In this document: positions 1 through 9,245 of the stretch, in pieces | Layout: every line of letters begins with the position of its first letter | How positions within the stretch are numbered: the first letter of the stretch is position 1 | Source: JBAYJY01 sp041664945 | Lineage (GTDB): Bacteria; UBP15; UBA6099 | DNA length: 64,000 bases | Assembly: GCA_041664945.1 (NCBI GenBank) | Contig: JBAYJY010000002.1 | Coordinates: 23,810-87,809, forward strand | Direction of reading: 5' to 3' | Translations under genes and position numbers: made by a program | Notes under the pieces: model-generated | Databases searched by the model: none | What the model saw: the letters and a program-made list of their open reading frames with translations, nothing else | Told to the model about the DNA's origin: nothing

Positions 1-528
1 ATTAAACTCTTTGTCTTTCAGGTATGGGAAAACAATGAAAATTTCGTCATCGTTTTTGTATCCGTAATTAAGCATTGTGCCTTTTGCGAAAGTGAGCATG
101 TAGGCGACGCCGCGGTCGATAAGGCTGCCTTCTTCGAGATTTTCATTGAGCGATAGATCGTAGCCGAGGAGAGCCTTGTCCGGCTTTTTGAAACGGACGT
201 CGAAAATGCGGTAATCCCATTTGATTTTGGGCGGTTCCTTGGGTTTTCCTTCGCTGGTTATGAAAACTTCGGGAAAGTTCTTAATGAACAAATCCGTCCT
301 GTAAGTCCACGAGAACAGCTTGCAGTGATAAGAATTGATATCTTTGTCCCATTTGTTTGCGACTGCCGTCCAAAGAGAAACGGGGGTGTATTTTTCCGCA
401 GCGGCGGTAGCTTTCGCCGGCGCCTTGGTCTTGGCCGCTTTAGTCGCCGCAAGCGTCATCTGCGTCGAGAACAAAAACGCGCAGACACATAGCGCCATAA
501 TGCATTTGATTTTTGTGTTTCTGCCCAT
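1..528 (-). CDS. Secreted LolA-like protein (partial, C-terminus off left edge)
   Basis: The minus-strand frame is open from the window edge to an ATG at 526-528, preceded by AGGTGA about 8 bases upstream, which supports the start. The visible 176 residues begin with a signal peptide (MGRNTKIK, then a hydrophobic stretch ending about TLAA), an Ala/Lys/Thr-rich linker, then a folded region with WDKDINSYHCKLFSW and, near the edge, MLTFAKGTMLNYGY. The pattern of a short helix followed by a substrate-like beta sheet resembles LolA/LolB or DUF1571-type periplasmic proteins, and the protein at 35029-35832 has a comparable plan. This is a fold-level guess; function is unknown. No plus-strand gene overlaps it convincingly. 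Confidence 0.6.
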   Translation of the reverse strand, partial: MGRNTKIKCIMALCVCAFLFSTQMTLAATKAAKTKAPAKATAAAEKYTPVSLWTAVANKWDKDINSYHCKLFSWTYRTDLFIKNFPEVFITSEGKPKEPPKIKWDYRIFDVRFKKPDKALLGYDLSLNENLEEGSLIDRGVAYMLTFAKGTMLNYGYKNDDEIFIVFPYLKDKEFN

Positions 529-621
529 GTTGCTGTCACCTCAAATGTTATTTGTTACCTACATAAGTTAATATGAAAAGTCGCCTTAAGCTTACAGGCG
601 AACGAAAACTGAGATCAGATT

Positions 622-638
622 CTACCCGCGCCGGGTAG
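622..638. other. Perfect 7-bp hairpin in the 529-883 intergenic region
   Basis: CTACCCG-CGC-CGGGTAG forms a perfect stem with a three-base loop, followed some 12 bases on by a T7 run on the plus strand. It lies in a 355-base gap between two divergent genes, so it is not a terminator for either. It might be an operator or a remnant repeat. I see nothing else definite in this gap apart from AT-rich sequence before the PilZ gene. Confidence 0.4.
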
Positions 639-883
639 GATTTTGAACCCTTTTTTTAAAATATCCGTAACACAAGTCAATGTAGCGGCTGAAATCAGGC
701 TGCGCAGCGGCGGCCAGCGAATCCGGAATTGTTATTACAGGCAAAAATGAAGCGGCGGCGGCGGCGGAATATTTTGACGGCCGAATACTTTCACAGCGCG
801 TTGTTTCTGATAGAATATATATAAATTAAAATCCTTTAAGTAGAAACGGGCGGGTTTCAAATGAAATTGGAGCTCATAATAAA

Positions 884-1405
884 ATGACAGTAAATGAAGG
901 CAATAAAACAGAAGATCAGTTTCGGGTAAAAGCGCACGAGATAATCGACGAGCTATCGGCAGAGGACTTGGTCGAGGCCGCGTACTTTCTTGAAGATTTG
1001 TTGATCAACAAATGCGCTGAAGCGGCGAAAAGCGGGAAGGCCGAAGTTGTCGGAAGCGAGCGGCGGGTGTTCAAGCGGCTCAGGGCGCATGTGCCGGTGG
1101 CATATAAAACTTTGGATGAGCCAGGCATGCACAAGCGCGTTTCGTCGCTGGACATAAGCACGGGCGGGATCAGCTTTGTGCTATGGTCGGCCGACCGGGT
1201 CAGGATGGGCGATTACGTTGAACTCAGTTTCACGTTGCCCGGCAAGAGAGGGCTGATAACAGTTCAGGCTCAGATCAAGCGGGTGGCGCCGGCGAAAAGC
1301 GGAAGCGGTTACGAGGTTGGCGTTGAATTCATTCATATCACGGATGATCAACAGCGGCTGATCGATGAGTTTATAGGCGATACCGGCGACGGAAAGCAGG
1401 ACTGA
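884..1405 (+). CDS. PilZ domain protein
   Basis: A 173-residue cytoplasmic protein. The N-terminal 50 residues are acidic and helical (DELSAEDLVEAAYFLEDLL); the rest is a PilZ domain. Both PilZ signature motifs are visible: RxxxR at R61-R65 (RVFKR) and D/NxSxxG at D90-G95 (DISTGG). These residues bind cyclic di-GMP in characterised PilZ proteins, so this one probably binds it too. GGAG lies 11 bases before the ATG. It stands alone upstream of an ABC export operon with about 140 bases between them; whether it acts on flagella, export or surface polymers cannot be told from context. Confidence 0.85.
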   Translation: MTVNEGNKTEDQFRVKAHEIIDELSAEDLVEAAYFLEDLLINKCAEAAKSGKAEVVGSERRVFKRLRAHVPVAYKTLDEPGMHKRVSSLDISTGGISFVLWSADRVRMGDYVELSFTLPGKRGLITVQAQIKRVAPAKSGSGYEVGVEFIHITDDQQRLIDEFIGDTGDGKQD

Positions 1406-1546
1406 AACGGCGTCGCTGTCGCTTTCAGGCGAATTAAACTAATATTTCAAATCCAAATAATTAAAAATATTTGTTGTAAAAACGGCTTGAAGTTCTATAT
1501 TATATGTCTCGGAGTTAGGAACGAACTCTTTTGCGAGGTGCGCAAC

Positions 1547-2305
1547 ATGCCCGATAACGAAGTGATTCTCCGAATTAAAAACCTGTCGAAAATTTACGAC
1601 AACACAGTGCTTGCCGTGGACAATCTGGATCTCGACATTCACTCGAGCGAGATTTACTGCATGCTTGGCGCGAACGGGGCCGGCAAAACGTCCACGCTGA
1701 TGCTGATACTCGGCTTCTCCGACCCGACGGGCGGATCGGTCGAGATATGCGGCATCGACGTTAACAAGGATCCGCTCAAGGCGAAGAAGAAGGTCGCTTT
1801 CGTGTCCGAAAACGTGCAGCTTTACGGCAACTTCACCGGCCGCCAGAACCTCGATTTCTTCACGAAACTGGCAGGCAGGCCGAACGTGTCCGACGATGAA
1901 TACAACAAGGTGCTGCTGCGTGTCGGACTCGCCGAAGCGGCGCACAAGCGCCGCGTGAAGGGCTATTCGAAAGGGATGCGCCAGAGGCTCGGAATAGCGA
2001 TCGCGATCATGAAGCAGGCGCAGCTCATACTGCTCGACGAACCGACGTCGGGACTCGACCCGAAAGGCGGCATGGAGTTCCTGCGCCTGTGCGACGAAAT
2101 GCGGCAGGAGGGCAAGGGCATTCTAATGACGACGCACGACATCTTCCGCGCGAAGGAAATAGCGGACCGCGTCGGCATTATGAGTTCCGGCAACCTCGTG
2201 CGCGAGCTTGAACGCAAGGAAATCGAGGATGAAAATCTTGAGGAACTTTATCTGAAATACATCAGTCAGGACATGACGCACGGCAAGGTCATCAGCAAGA
2301 AATAA
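1547..2305 (+). CDS. ABC-2 type exporter, ATP-binding subunit
   Basis: A 252-residue ATPase of the CcmA/NatA type that powers the two permeases encoded next. Visible motifs are Walker A (GANGAGKTS, residues 41-49), the ABC signature YSKGMRQR, Walker B plus catalytic Glu (LILLDEPTSGLDP) and the H-loop TTHD. I start at the ATG at 1547, which follows GAGGTG; a longer frame opening at 1487 adds 20 residues that look unrelated to ABC proteins. It is followed 42 bases later by the first permease, and the operon ends at the terminator near 5760. The substrate is unknown. Confidence 0.93.
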   Translation: MPDNEVILRIKNLSKIYDNTVLAVDNLDLDIHSSEIYCMLGANGAGKTSTLMLILGFSDPTGGSVEICGIDVNKDPLKAKKKVAFVSENVQLYGNFTGRQNLDFFTKLAGRPNVSDDEYNKVLLRVGLAEAAHKRRVKGYSKGMRQRLGIAIAIMKQAQLILLDEPTSGLDPKGGMEFLRLCDEMRQEGKGILMTTHDIFRAKEIADRVGIMSSGNLVRELERKEIEDENLEELYLKYISQDMTHGKVISKK

Positions 2306-2347
2306 GGCCGCCGCCAGCGGCGCCTTTATCACGGGGTAACGATAGCC

Positions 2348-3751
2348 ATGCTCTATCACATAATAAGAAAAGAAATGCTTCTCAACCTCGTCAGTTTCAG
2401 GTTCATCATTTCGATCTCTTTGTTGTTCGTGCTGGTGGTCGGAAGCATGAACATAATGGCGGTGAATTACGGGCGGCGCCTGCAGGACTACTCGGTCGGC
2501 GCTGATATGCACGCGACTGATTTGGCGAGCATGAACAGCCGCCCGCAGTTCGAGGCGTTCGGAGTGACGAAGGATCCGCGCCCGGCAATGCTGGGGATTT
2601 TCTCGATCGGGCTGGACCCGCAGATGAGCCGCTCGATCAGCATACCCGGCTTCGCGATGGGCGGCGGGGGCGGCGGCGGCGGACGGATTGTTTTTTCATA
2701 CTCAAAGCTCGCAGGAGTCTCGCCGGAGGGCAGCAAGTATGCCAACCCGATTTTTAATCTCTTCCAGCCGCCAGATTTCATATACATCGTAAATATCGTT
2801 CTCAGCCTTCTCGCTATCCTTTTCGCTTTCGACTGCATCTCCGGAGAAAAGGAAAATCAGACACTCAAACTGATGCTCACGAATTCGATTCCCCGCGATG
2901 TCATACTGATAGGGAAATGGATCGGCGGCACTCTCTCTCTTCTTATTCCGTTCATTATATCTTTCGGGATCGGGTTTCTAACGGTGATGATGCGGCCCAA
3001 CGTTGATTTATCGAACGGCGCCGGCTTGCGCGTGCTTCTGATATTATTACTTTCCCTGCTGTTCATCGCGGTGTTCTTTTTGGTCGGAATGGTATTCTCA
3101 ACATTCGCGGCGCGTTCATCCACCGCTTTAATTACATCGCTGTTCGCCTGGGTTTTCTTCGTGATCGTGATTCCAAACATCGCGCCGGTAATCTCGCGCC
3201 AGTTTGTGCCGATCAAGACCTCCGATTCTATAGTTCGAGAGGCCGAGCGAATGGAACAGGACATGACGCACGAGATATGGAAAAAAGAGAGAAGCGATGA
3301 AGAACAGAAAAAAATGGTGGATAAGATGCACAAGGATCTGCCTGAAAAAGTCCGGGCGCTCGAAGACCGATGGCTGAACAGTCTCACGAGCCAAGTCAAA
3401 CTCGCGATGAATATCTCGCGCATCTCTCCGTCCGCCGATTACATCTTCGCATCAACCGCGATAGCCGGCACCGGCGTCGACGACTATCAGAAACTGCGCG
3501 ATGAGATTCTCAGATACAGAACCCTCTTAAGCGACAATAGGAAAATATTCATCCAAAATGACGACTCAAAACCTATTCCGATGCTGTACATCAATATACT
3601 TATGGATAAAGTCCCAGTTTTTGAGGATCGCAGGCTGGATGTGGCGTCCAGCGTGAACAACGCGATCGTGGACTTCGCGATTCTTTCCGTTTATATGATC
3701 GTTCTATTTCTGATCGCGTTCCTCAAGTTCCTGAACTACGACGTAAAATAA
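2348..3751 (+). CDS. ABC-2 type transporter permease 1
   Basis: A 467-residue membrane protein with six predicted helices: about residues 18-39, one near DFIYIVNIVLSLLAILF, then SLLIPFIISFGIGFL, VLLILLLSLLFIAVFFLVG, ALITSLFAWVFFVIVIP and a C-terminal AILSVYMIVLFLIAFLKF. The loop between helices 2 and 3 (SGEKENQTLKLMLTNSIPRD) matches the cytoplasmic coupling segment of ABC-2 permeases of the DUF3526/GldF type. The loop between helices 1 and 2 contains a run of eight glycines; the loop between helices 5 and 6 (about 155 residues, charged and helical) should lie outside the cytoplasm. It pairs with the ATPase upstream and the longer permease downstream. Confidence 0.88.
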   Translation: MLYHIIRKEMLLNLVSFRFIISISLLFVLVVGSMNIMAVNYGRRLQDYSVGADMHATDLASMNSRPQFEAFGVTKDPRPAMLGIFSIGLDPQMSRSISIPGFAMGGGGGGGGRIVFSYSKLAGVSPEGSKYANPIFNLFQPPDFIYIVNIVLSLLAILFAFDCISGEKENQTLKLMLTNSIPRDVILIGKWIGGTLSLLIPFIISFGIGFLTVMMRPNVDLSNGAGLRVLLILLLSLLFIAVFFLVGMVFSTFAARSSTALITSLFAWVFFVIVIPNIAPVISRQFVPIKTSDSIVREAERMEQDMTHEIWKKERSDEEQKKMVDKMHKDLPEKVRALEDRWLNSLTSQVKLAMNISRISPSADYIFASTAIAGTGVDDYQKLRDEILRYRTLLSDNRKIFIQNDDSKPIPMLYINILMDKVPVFEDRRLDVASSVNNAIVDFAILSVYMIVLFLIAFLKFLNYDVK

Positions 3752-3776
3752 ATCCAACGGGAGAGCAAACGACATC

Positions 3777-5723
3777 ATGCTGTTCACCCTTATACGCAAA
3801 GAGTTGTTGGACAACTTCCTGAGCTTCCGGTTTGTTGTCTCGTCCATTATCGTTGTTCTCATCATGACGCTGAGCGTCGGCATTCTGATGCAGGACTACA
3901 CGAGCCGGCGAGACTCCTACAACCAGAACCAGAACGCCTACTACGACGCCGCGAAATCGCTCGACAACTACCTTGAGCTCATGTTCACCGGCATCGGCGC
4001 CGACCGGCCGCCCTCTGAGCTTCAGTTCCTTTACACCGGAACCGAGAAGAATCCAAACCGCAGCACGGTCATCTATCCGTTCTATAAGCCCAGCTTTCAG
4101 GGAGAACTGAATTTCAACCCGGTGTTCCCGCTGTTCCCGGCGGTTGACCTGCTTTTCGTCGTCAGCATCGTCTTGAGTCTCATCGCTTTCGTTTATTCGT
4201 ACGACGCTGTCTGCGGGGAACGTGAGAGCGGAACCCTCAAGCTTCTTATGTCGTACTCAATCCCGAGGGATAAGATTATCCTCGCAAAATGGTTTGGCGG
4301 ATATATCTCGCTGATCATCCCATATGTGTTCGGCATTATTCTTTGTTCCCTGTTCATGGTTGTGAACACTTCGGTGAACCTAACCGGCCAGGCGTGGGCC
4401 GCATTTTTCCTGACAACGCTTGTGTCGCTTTTATTCATCGCTGTTATGTATTCAGTGGGTTTGTTCGTCTCGGTCAGGAGCAAGCTGTCATCAACATCGA
4501 TATCGGTCCTGCTTTTCATCTGGGTCATATTTGTATTGGTTGTGCCGAACGCGGCCCCGTTTGTTGTAGACAAAATACAGCCTGCGCCGACGCCGAGTCA
4601 GGTGATGAGCCGCATCAAATTCAAGTCGGGCAACGCGATCAACGGTCTTTTGGAAGACATGATTAAGATGTTCGAGGACGCCACCGGATTCAACATCAAT
4701 CAGATAGATTTCGGGGGTCAGGGCGGCGATAAAAAGAAGGAAGATTCAGGCCAGCAGGAAACGAAGCAGCAGGAGCAGACTCAGCAGCAGACGGCGTCCG
4801 CAAGCGGCGGAGGCGATTCAGGCGCGACAGCGGCGAAAGCGCCCGCAGGGCTGGACCTGCGCGCTCTCGAAAGCCTAAGCGGAGAAATAACAGACGCCGA
4901 CCTGCGCGATCTGCAGTTGAAGGGCTGTTCCAACTGGGTGGACAAGAAGCTCAAAGAGAAGTTCGGCATGACAATGGATCAGGCCAAAAAGATGATCAAG
5001 GATTACGGCGTAGACGTAGATGTCAACGAAATAATGAAGCAGTGCGAATCGAAGAAGAAAGAACTGATCGCATTAAAGAAATCCGGAGCGTCGAACGCCG
5101 ATATAGCGGCGCAGGCCGGTTCCGGCGCAGGAGCGCCGGCGGTCGCCGCAGCGCAGCCGGTTCAAAAAGAGCCTGAGAAAAAGGTTAAGCCACAAGAGGT
5201 ATTTTCGAAATTCATGGCTCTTCCGGAAGACGTCAAGGGACAGTTCTTCACCCGTTATTACAACACTTTCGTGGAAGCGTTCAAACAGACAAGCATCATG
5301 AGCGGTCAGGAAGAAGACAAATACAGCCGGGCGGTTGAGTCTCAGATCACGCTCACAAAATGGATTTCGCGTATATCTCCGGTTTCGGCATACGTTTATG
5401 CAGTCACCGATATCGCTGACACCGGCATTGAACACGAAAAATATCTCAAAAAGTCCATCTGGACCTATCAGAGCCAGTTCCTCGATTACATCACAAAGAA
5501 ATTCAATATGCCCGACTCCGAGCGAACTCACGGCATTTTCGGAGGCGCGCTGCGCGAGCCCCCGTACACTCTCGACGGCCTTTCAAAATATCAATACAAG
5601 CCGATGCCGATCGCGGAACGCCTGAAATTTGCGCTCGTCGATATCGCTATCCTCTTTATCTTCATCGTCGCTTTCTTCCTCGCGGCTTTCTTCTCTTTCC
5701 TCCGCGCGGAAATCATCGACTGA
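3777..5723 (+). CDS. ABC-2 type transporter permease 2 with enlarged extracytoplasmic loop
   Basis: A 648-residue paralog of the preceding permease, beginning 25 bases after it. The N-terminus (FTLIRKELLDNFLSFRFVV) and coupling loop (CGERESGTLKLLMSYSIPRD) match permease 1. It differs by a much longer segment between helices 5 and 6, about residues 270-610. That segment holds a Gln/Glu/Lys-rich stretch, a Gly/Ala/Ser-rich stretch, a helical region with two cysteines (KGCSNW and MKQCESKK) and an Ala/Pro linker. By the usual ABC-2 topology this segment faces the periplasm, where it could contact a substrate or partner. The pair with permease 1 suggests a heterodimeric exporter. Confidence 0.87.
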   Translation: MLFTLIRKELLDNFLSFRFVVSSIIVVLIMTLSVGILMQDYTSRRDSYNQNQNAYYDAAKSLDNYLELMFTGIGADRPPSELQFLYTGTEKNPNRSTVIYPFYKPSFQGELNFNPVFPLFPAVDLLFVVSIVLSLIAFVYSYDAVCGERESGTLKLLMSYSIPRDKIILAKWFGGYISLIIPYVFGIILCSLFMVVNTSVNLTGQAWAAFFLTTLVSLLFIAVMYSVGLFVSVRSKLSSTSISVLLFIWVIFVLVVPNAAPFVVDKIQPAPTPSQVMSRIKFKSGNAINGLLEDMIKMFEDATGFNINQIDFGGQGGDKKKEDSGQQETKQQEQTQQQTASASGGGDSGATAAKAPAGLDLRALESLSGEITDADLRDLQLKGCSNWVDKKLKEKFGMTMDQAKKMIKDYGVDVDVNEIMKQCESKKKELIALKKSGASNADIAAQAGSGAGAPAVAAAQPVQKEPEKKVKPQEVFSKFMALPEDVKGQFFTRYYNTFVEAFKQTSIMSGQEEDKYSRAVESQITLTKWISRISPVSAYVYAVTDIADTGIEHEKYLKKSIWTYQSQFLDYITKKFNMPDSERTHGIFGGALREPPYTLDGLSKYQYKPMPIAERLKFALVDIAILFIFIVAFFLAAFFSFLRAEIID

Positions 5724-5743
5724 AGAACACACTTCAGACTATC

Positions 5744-5775
5744 AAAAAAAGAGAGCCGCTAAGGCTCTCTTTTTG
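5744..5775 (+). terminator. Rho-independent terminator after the ABC operon
   Basis: GAGAGCC (5751-5757), loop GCTAA, GGCTCTC (5763-5769), with the stem extended by A and T runs and followed by TTTTTGTTTT. It lies 20 bases after the stop of permease 2 and separates the export operon from the cyclase cluster. The A/T extension makes it potentially bidirectional. Confidence 0.9.
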
Positions 5776-5889
5776 TTTTAAACTATAATCCGAATTGATT
5801 CAGGTTGTACGGATAGAGGCAGAGAAACGACGTGAAATGAAACAAACGGATAAAAATTGCGTGTTGTTTTCAATCAAAAAACATTGTGT

Positions 5890-5919
5890 TTGACGCTTTT
5901 ATGTGATTTCTGTTATTAT
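5890..5919 (+). promoter_or_regulatory. Candidate sigma-70-type promoter for the cyclase cluster
   Basis: TTGACG (5890-5895), an 18-base spacer and TATTAT (5914-5919). The predicted start of transcription, about 5926, falls after the GTG at 5903 and next to the GTG at 5927. If the promoter is real, the upstream cyclase either starts at 5927 with almost no leader or is driven from elsewhere. Confidence 0.4.
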
Positions 5920-7453
5920 TTGCGCAGTGGATGCCAAGCATGGAACGACAACTTTCATAAGCTCCAAAGCCAATCAACAGCTTTTAATTATTACTGCTGA
6001 GCTGGTGATATCCTTTGCTCTTATTTATATTTCCGTTTACCTGGACTGGCCTCAGCATGATATTCTGCGTTACGCGATTCTTGTCCCGGTATACCAGGCA
6101 GGCGTATATTACGGACTCGTCGGCGGAATTATTGCAAGTGTCGTGTCCGTTCTGTCGTTTCTGCCGCTGATACCCGTTGATCCGTTAATTCGAGCCATGT
6201 CGTACGGCGTTCCAACGTTTATTCTGATGCTTGTGTTCATCATTTTCTTCGGCGCCTATATAGGCGCGACCTTAGGCTACGCCCATAAGACACAGAAATA
6301 CATTGACGGCCTTTCTCTCGCAATCATGAAAATTGCGCGCGAAGTGGAGACGAGAGATGTAATGATAAAGCTGGCTGAAGAATCTGTCGCCATGCTTGAC
6401 GCAATGTACGCGGCCGTTTTTATTGACGGCGCCGCGAAGGAAAACAGTGGCGGCGAGATACTGGCGCTTGAAGCTCAAAGCGGGGAACTCAGATCACTGA
6501 AAGATGTGCCCGAAGACAATGCGCTGATCAGCGCCGCGCGAGAAGGCTTGACGATTGTTTCAAATTCCATCTCCGGGGATTCGCGCCTTCAGTCTTTGCC
6601 GGGCGGCGAGTTGCTGAAAACAGCGGCGATCATCCCCGTGGTCATGAAGGATCGCTCGATAGGCTCGCTGCTTGTGTGCAACAAAAAAAACGGCGACTCT
6701 TTCACGGAAGAAGACTATGCCGTTCTTAAAATGTTAACGGAGGCGACCGCCGGAACCATTCTCAACATAGAGCAGGAGCGAGAGCGGCAGGAGGAAAAAC
6801 TTCGCGTGGAACAGATGAAGGAACTGTTTTCAAGATATGTATCCGCTTCCGTCGCCGACTTCGTTCTTGAGAATCCGGAAATAATGAAAGGCCACTGGCA
6901 GGAAGTGACCATGCTGGTGTCCGACGTGCGGGATTTTACAAGAATTTCAGAGACTCTTTCTTCAAAAGAGGTTGTGAGGCAGCTAAACGAATACTTCACA
7001 CGCATGGTGGATGTCATTCTCGACCACAAAGGGACGATAGATAAATTCGTGGGCGATTGCATCATCGCCTATTGGGGCGCGCCGGCGCCCGATCCGGAGC
7101 ATCCGCTCAACGCCGCAAGGGCCGCGCTTGCGATGGCCAGGGCTTTGGACCTGATGAACGCCGAATGGCAGGATGAAGACCGCCCTCAGTTCAAAACCGG
7201 CATCGCTATTCACACCTGCAGGGCGCTAATGGGCAATATCGGCGACGATCGGAAAAAGGCTTTCACTATCATGGGAGAGGAAGTCGAAAAAACCATACAG
7301 ATCGAAGCCATGACGAAAACCCTGAATGCCGGGATCATCGCTACAGATGAAACCTATAAAGCCATTGCGGGGAAAATTGACTGCGAACTGATATCGCAGT
7401 CAGGCGCGGCAGGAATGCAGAAGCTTTACAAAATACAGACTGGACAATGTTGA
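5903..7453 (+). CDS. Membrane-anchored GAF / class III nucleotidyl cyclase A (C1-like)
   Basis: A 516-residue protein: about four membrane helices in the first 130 residues, a GAF domain (about 135-295), a short coiled coil, then a class III cyclase domain (about 325-515). The catalytic domain keeps both metal aspartates, D341 (LVSDVRDFT) and D385 (KFVGDC), 44 residues apart as in the family, and the base-contacting Lys (K381). The region that is normally IGDTVNxAxR reads MGEEVEKTIQ, so the transition-state Asn and Arg are E462 and Q466. Alone it should be a poor cyclase; it resembles a C1-type half. The start is uncertain: GTG at 5903 or 5927, neither with a clear ribosome site. Its end overlaps the next gene by seven bases. 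Confidence 0.85.
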   Translation: MISVIICAVDAKHGTTTFISSKANQQLLIITAELVISFALIYISVYLDWPQHDILRYAILVPVYQAGVYYGLVGGIIASVVSVLSFLPLIPVDPLIRAMSYGVPTFILMLVFIIFFGAYIGATLGYAHKTQKYIDGLSLAIMKIAREVETRDVMIKLAEESVAMLDAMYAAVFIDGAAKENSGGEILALEAQSGELRSLKDVPEDNALISAAREGLTIVSNSISGDSRLQSLPGGELLKTAAIIPVVMKDRSIGSLLVCNKKNGDSFTEEDYAVLKMLTEATAGTILNIEQERERQEEKLRVEQMKELFSRYVSASVADFVLENPEIMKGHWQEVTMLVSDVRDFTRISETLSSKEVVRQLNEYFTRMVDVILDHKGTIDKFVGDCIIAYWGAPAPDPEHPLNAARAALAMARALDLMNAEWQDEDRPQFKTGIAIHTCRALMGNIGDDRKKAFTIMGEEVEKTIQIEAMTKTLNAGIIATDETYKAIAGKIDCELISQSGAAGMQKLYKIQTGQC

Positions 7454-8301
7454 TGCTGTTAAAATACAGGGCGACGGAATCGTTTTACGAGGGTTTTCAA
7501 AAAACCAACATTTTCGCCGACAGAACCGTGCGAATCACTGCTTTTATCTTTGTCATCGCCGGGCTGATCGACATTCCCTTCAAATTTATATTCCCCGCCG
7601 GTTTCAAATCAGAACTGGGCTCCATGCTCGTTTTTATCCTGTTGATTTTTCCCATATCCACGCGCCTTATCGGCGGAATATCGCGAGCGTCATGGAAATT
7701 GTATGCCGGATTCGGGATATTCTTTCTTTCCGGGCTGATCCCGACATTATGGGGCTCGCCGGTTTTTCTTCTATTAATGATTCCCTCGGTTTGCTTTCTG
7801 GCGCTTCTTCTTCGCGCCGAGCCCGGCATTCTTCGCAGTTTCGGTTATTCGGAGAAACCGCTTGGCATGCGCGAAGTTCTTATAGCGCTGCTGACGTTTA
7901 GTCTATTCGCTCTTTTCACCTACATAGCGACGGTAATGGTGCAGAAGTCAAAATTCATTCTTCATTCTCCCATATCATATCTGTTGCAGTTTCTTATCGT
8001 AGTCCCCGAATACCTTGTTGCATGGGGCATCTTATACGGAGTTTTGATGAAACGTCTGTTGGAGCTGAAATTTGAGCCGATGGTTCCGATTTTTCTCAAC
8101 ATTGTTTTCACGCTTGTATGGTGGGTTTCCACAGCGGTCAATGTCAAAGACCCGGGCATGATGTTTGCCGGGATATTCGCATGGGCCATAGCAGTGCATA
8201 TGATTTCAGGAATGGCCTATTATTTCACGGGATCCGTAAGGCCGGTTTTATTTGCGTGGTCGCTGAACTACATTGTTTTTGTCGCTTCATCCGTAACATG
8301 A
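7447..8301 (+). CDS. Unknown polytopic membrane protein (cyclase cluster)
   Basis: A 284-residue protein with about seven hydrophobic helices and short loops. The N-terminus reads SFYEGFQKTNIFADRT before the first helix, and the next gene product has a similar entry (SFDVWKKTNLLRE), so the two may be distant paralogs, loosely reminiscent of Yip1-type membrane proteins. I recognise no catalytic motif and no CPBP-protease EExxR pattern. Its ATG overlaps the end of cyclase A, which implies translational coupling, and the next gene follows after 12 bases. The function is probably linked to the flanking cyclases. Confidence 0.75.
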   Translation: MLMLLKYRATESFYEGFQKTNIFADRTVRITAFIFVIAGLIDIPFKFIFPAGFKSELGSMLVFILLIFPISTRLIGGISRASWKLYAGFGIFFLSGLIPTLWGSPVFLLLMIPSVCFLALLLRAEPGILRSFGYSEKPLGMREVLIALLTFSLFALFTYIATVMVQKSKFILHSPISYLLQFLIVVPEYLVAWGILYGVLMKRLLELKFEPMVPIFLNIVFTLVWWVSTAVNVKDPGMMFAGIFAWAIAVHMISGMAYYFTGSVRPVLFAWSLNYIVFVASSVT

Positions 8302-8313
8302 GGGCGCGCAGCC

Positions 8314-9219
8314 ATGAGTGTTGAAAAAATCGATATCGCGTCTGAAGTCGCCGCGCTGAAATTCAGAACGGGCAGTTTTGACGTCTGGAAAAAAACAAAC
8401 CTGCTCAGGGAACCGATATTCATACATGCTGTTCTCATAATTGCGCTTTATGGCATCGGGAACGCTGTTGTTCAGATATTATTCAAAACAAACCATATAT
8501 CATTTTCATTAAAAGAGGCTTCATATCCTTTATTGTATCTATCTCCTATACTTGGAGGTTTGTACATTGCCGGCGGTTTGAACAGACACAGCGTCTGCAT
8601 CTCTGTCGTTTATATGTTTTTATACGCTCTATTTGAATATGTGATTAGCCAATATTTTCACAGTATTCAATCAATTGTCGGAATATTTCAATTTATTCCC
8701 GGATGCGCTCTGATAGTTTGGTGGATAGTGACCAAACCTGAAATTATGGGCAAGCTCGGCATGAAAAAATCCGACTCTCTGACGGTTTCACTGTATGCTT
8801 TTATTTTGATTCTGATCATTGCCTCCTATGCGGCGCACCTTCTTATTGTATATGGTTTCAAGTTGGAGTTCAGGCCAGTTGAAATGGCAGCGTATTTTTT
8901 AGGCAATTTCATAACCTGCTTGTTTGTTACCAGCTATTGTTTCGGCATGTGGAACCTGCTGAAGAAGCGAGGCGCAAACACATTTCAGGGTATTCTGGCG
9001 CTCATGGCGCTTTTCGGCCTCATAGAGGCCCCGGTCATGATAGCTTTTGCGCTTATTGGAATAGCGAGCCCGGCGATGGCGGTTGCCGGCATCGTCTTGA
9101 ACTTGATGCTTACATTGACCGTGATGCACTTTTCCTTCAGCGCGCTGAAAAACTCATTGACGGCGACATTCCTGTTGGCGATGGTCATGCTGCTTTTGAA
9201 GGCGGCGGGGGTTTTCTAA
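8314..9219 (+). CDS. Unknown polytopic membrane protein (cyclase cluster)
   Basis: A 301-residue protein with roughly seven or eight hydrophobic helices. After a short soluble start (VEKIDIASEVAALKFRTG) comes FDVWKKTNLL, which parallels the N-terminus of the preceding protein. No enzyme motif is visible. It lies 12 bases after the preceding gene and 26 bases before cyclase B, so all four genes probably form one transcript. Possible roles are a membrane partner, sensor or channel for the cyclase pair, but nothing in the sequence decides between them. Confidence 0.75.
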   Translation: MSVEKIDIASEVAALKFRTGSFDVWKKTNLLREPIFIHAVLIIALYGIGNAVVQILFKTNHISFSLKEASYPLLYLSPILGGLYIAGGLNRHSVCISVVYMFLYALFEYVISQYFHSIQSIVGIFQFIPGCALIVWWIVTKPEIMGKLGMKKSDSLTVSLYAFILILIIASYAAHLLIVYGFKLEFRPVEMAAYFLGNFITCLFVTSYCFGMWNLLKKRGANTFQGILALMALFGLIEAPVMIAFALIGIASPAMAVAGIVLNLMLTLTVMHFSFSALKNSLTATFLLAMVMLLLKAAGVF

Positions 9220-9245
9220 AACCGACAGCAGCGCCGGAAAGCCTG

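Noticed and set aside
335..571. Plus-strand open frame at the left edge (78 residues)
   Set aside because: It is antisense to the exported LolA-like gene, which has a signal peptide, ribosome site and continuous frame to the edge.
2406..2838. Antisense frames with poly-Pro within permease 1
   Set aside because: They are the complement of the glycine codon run in the permease.
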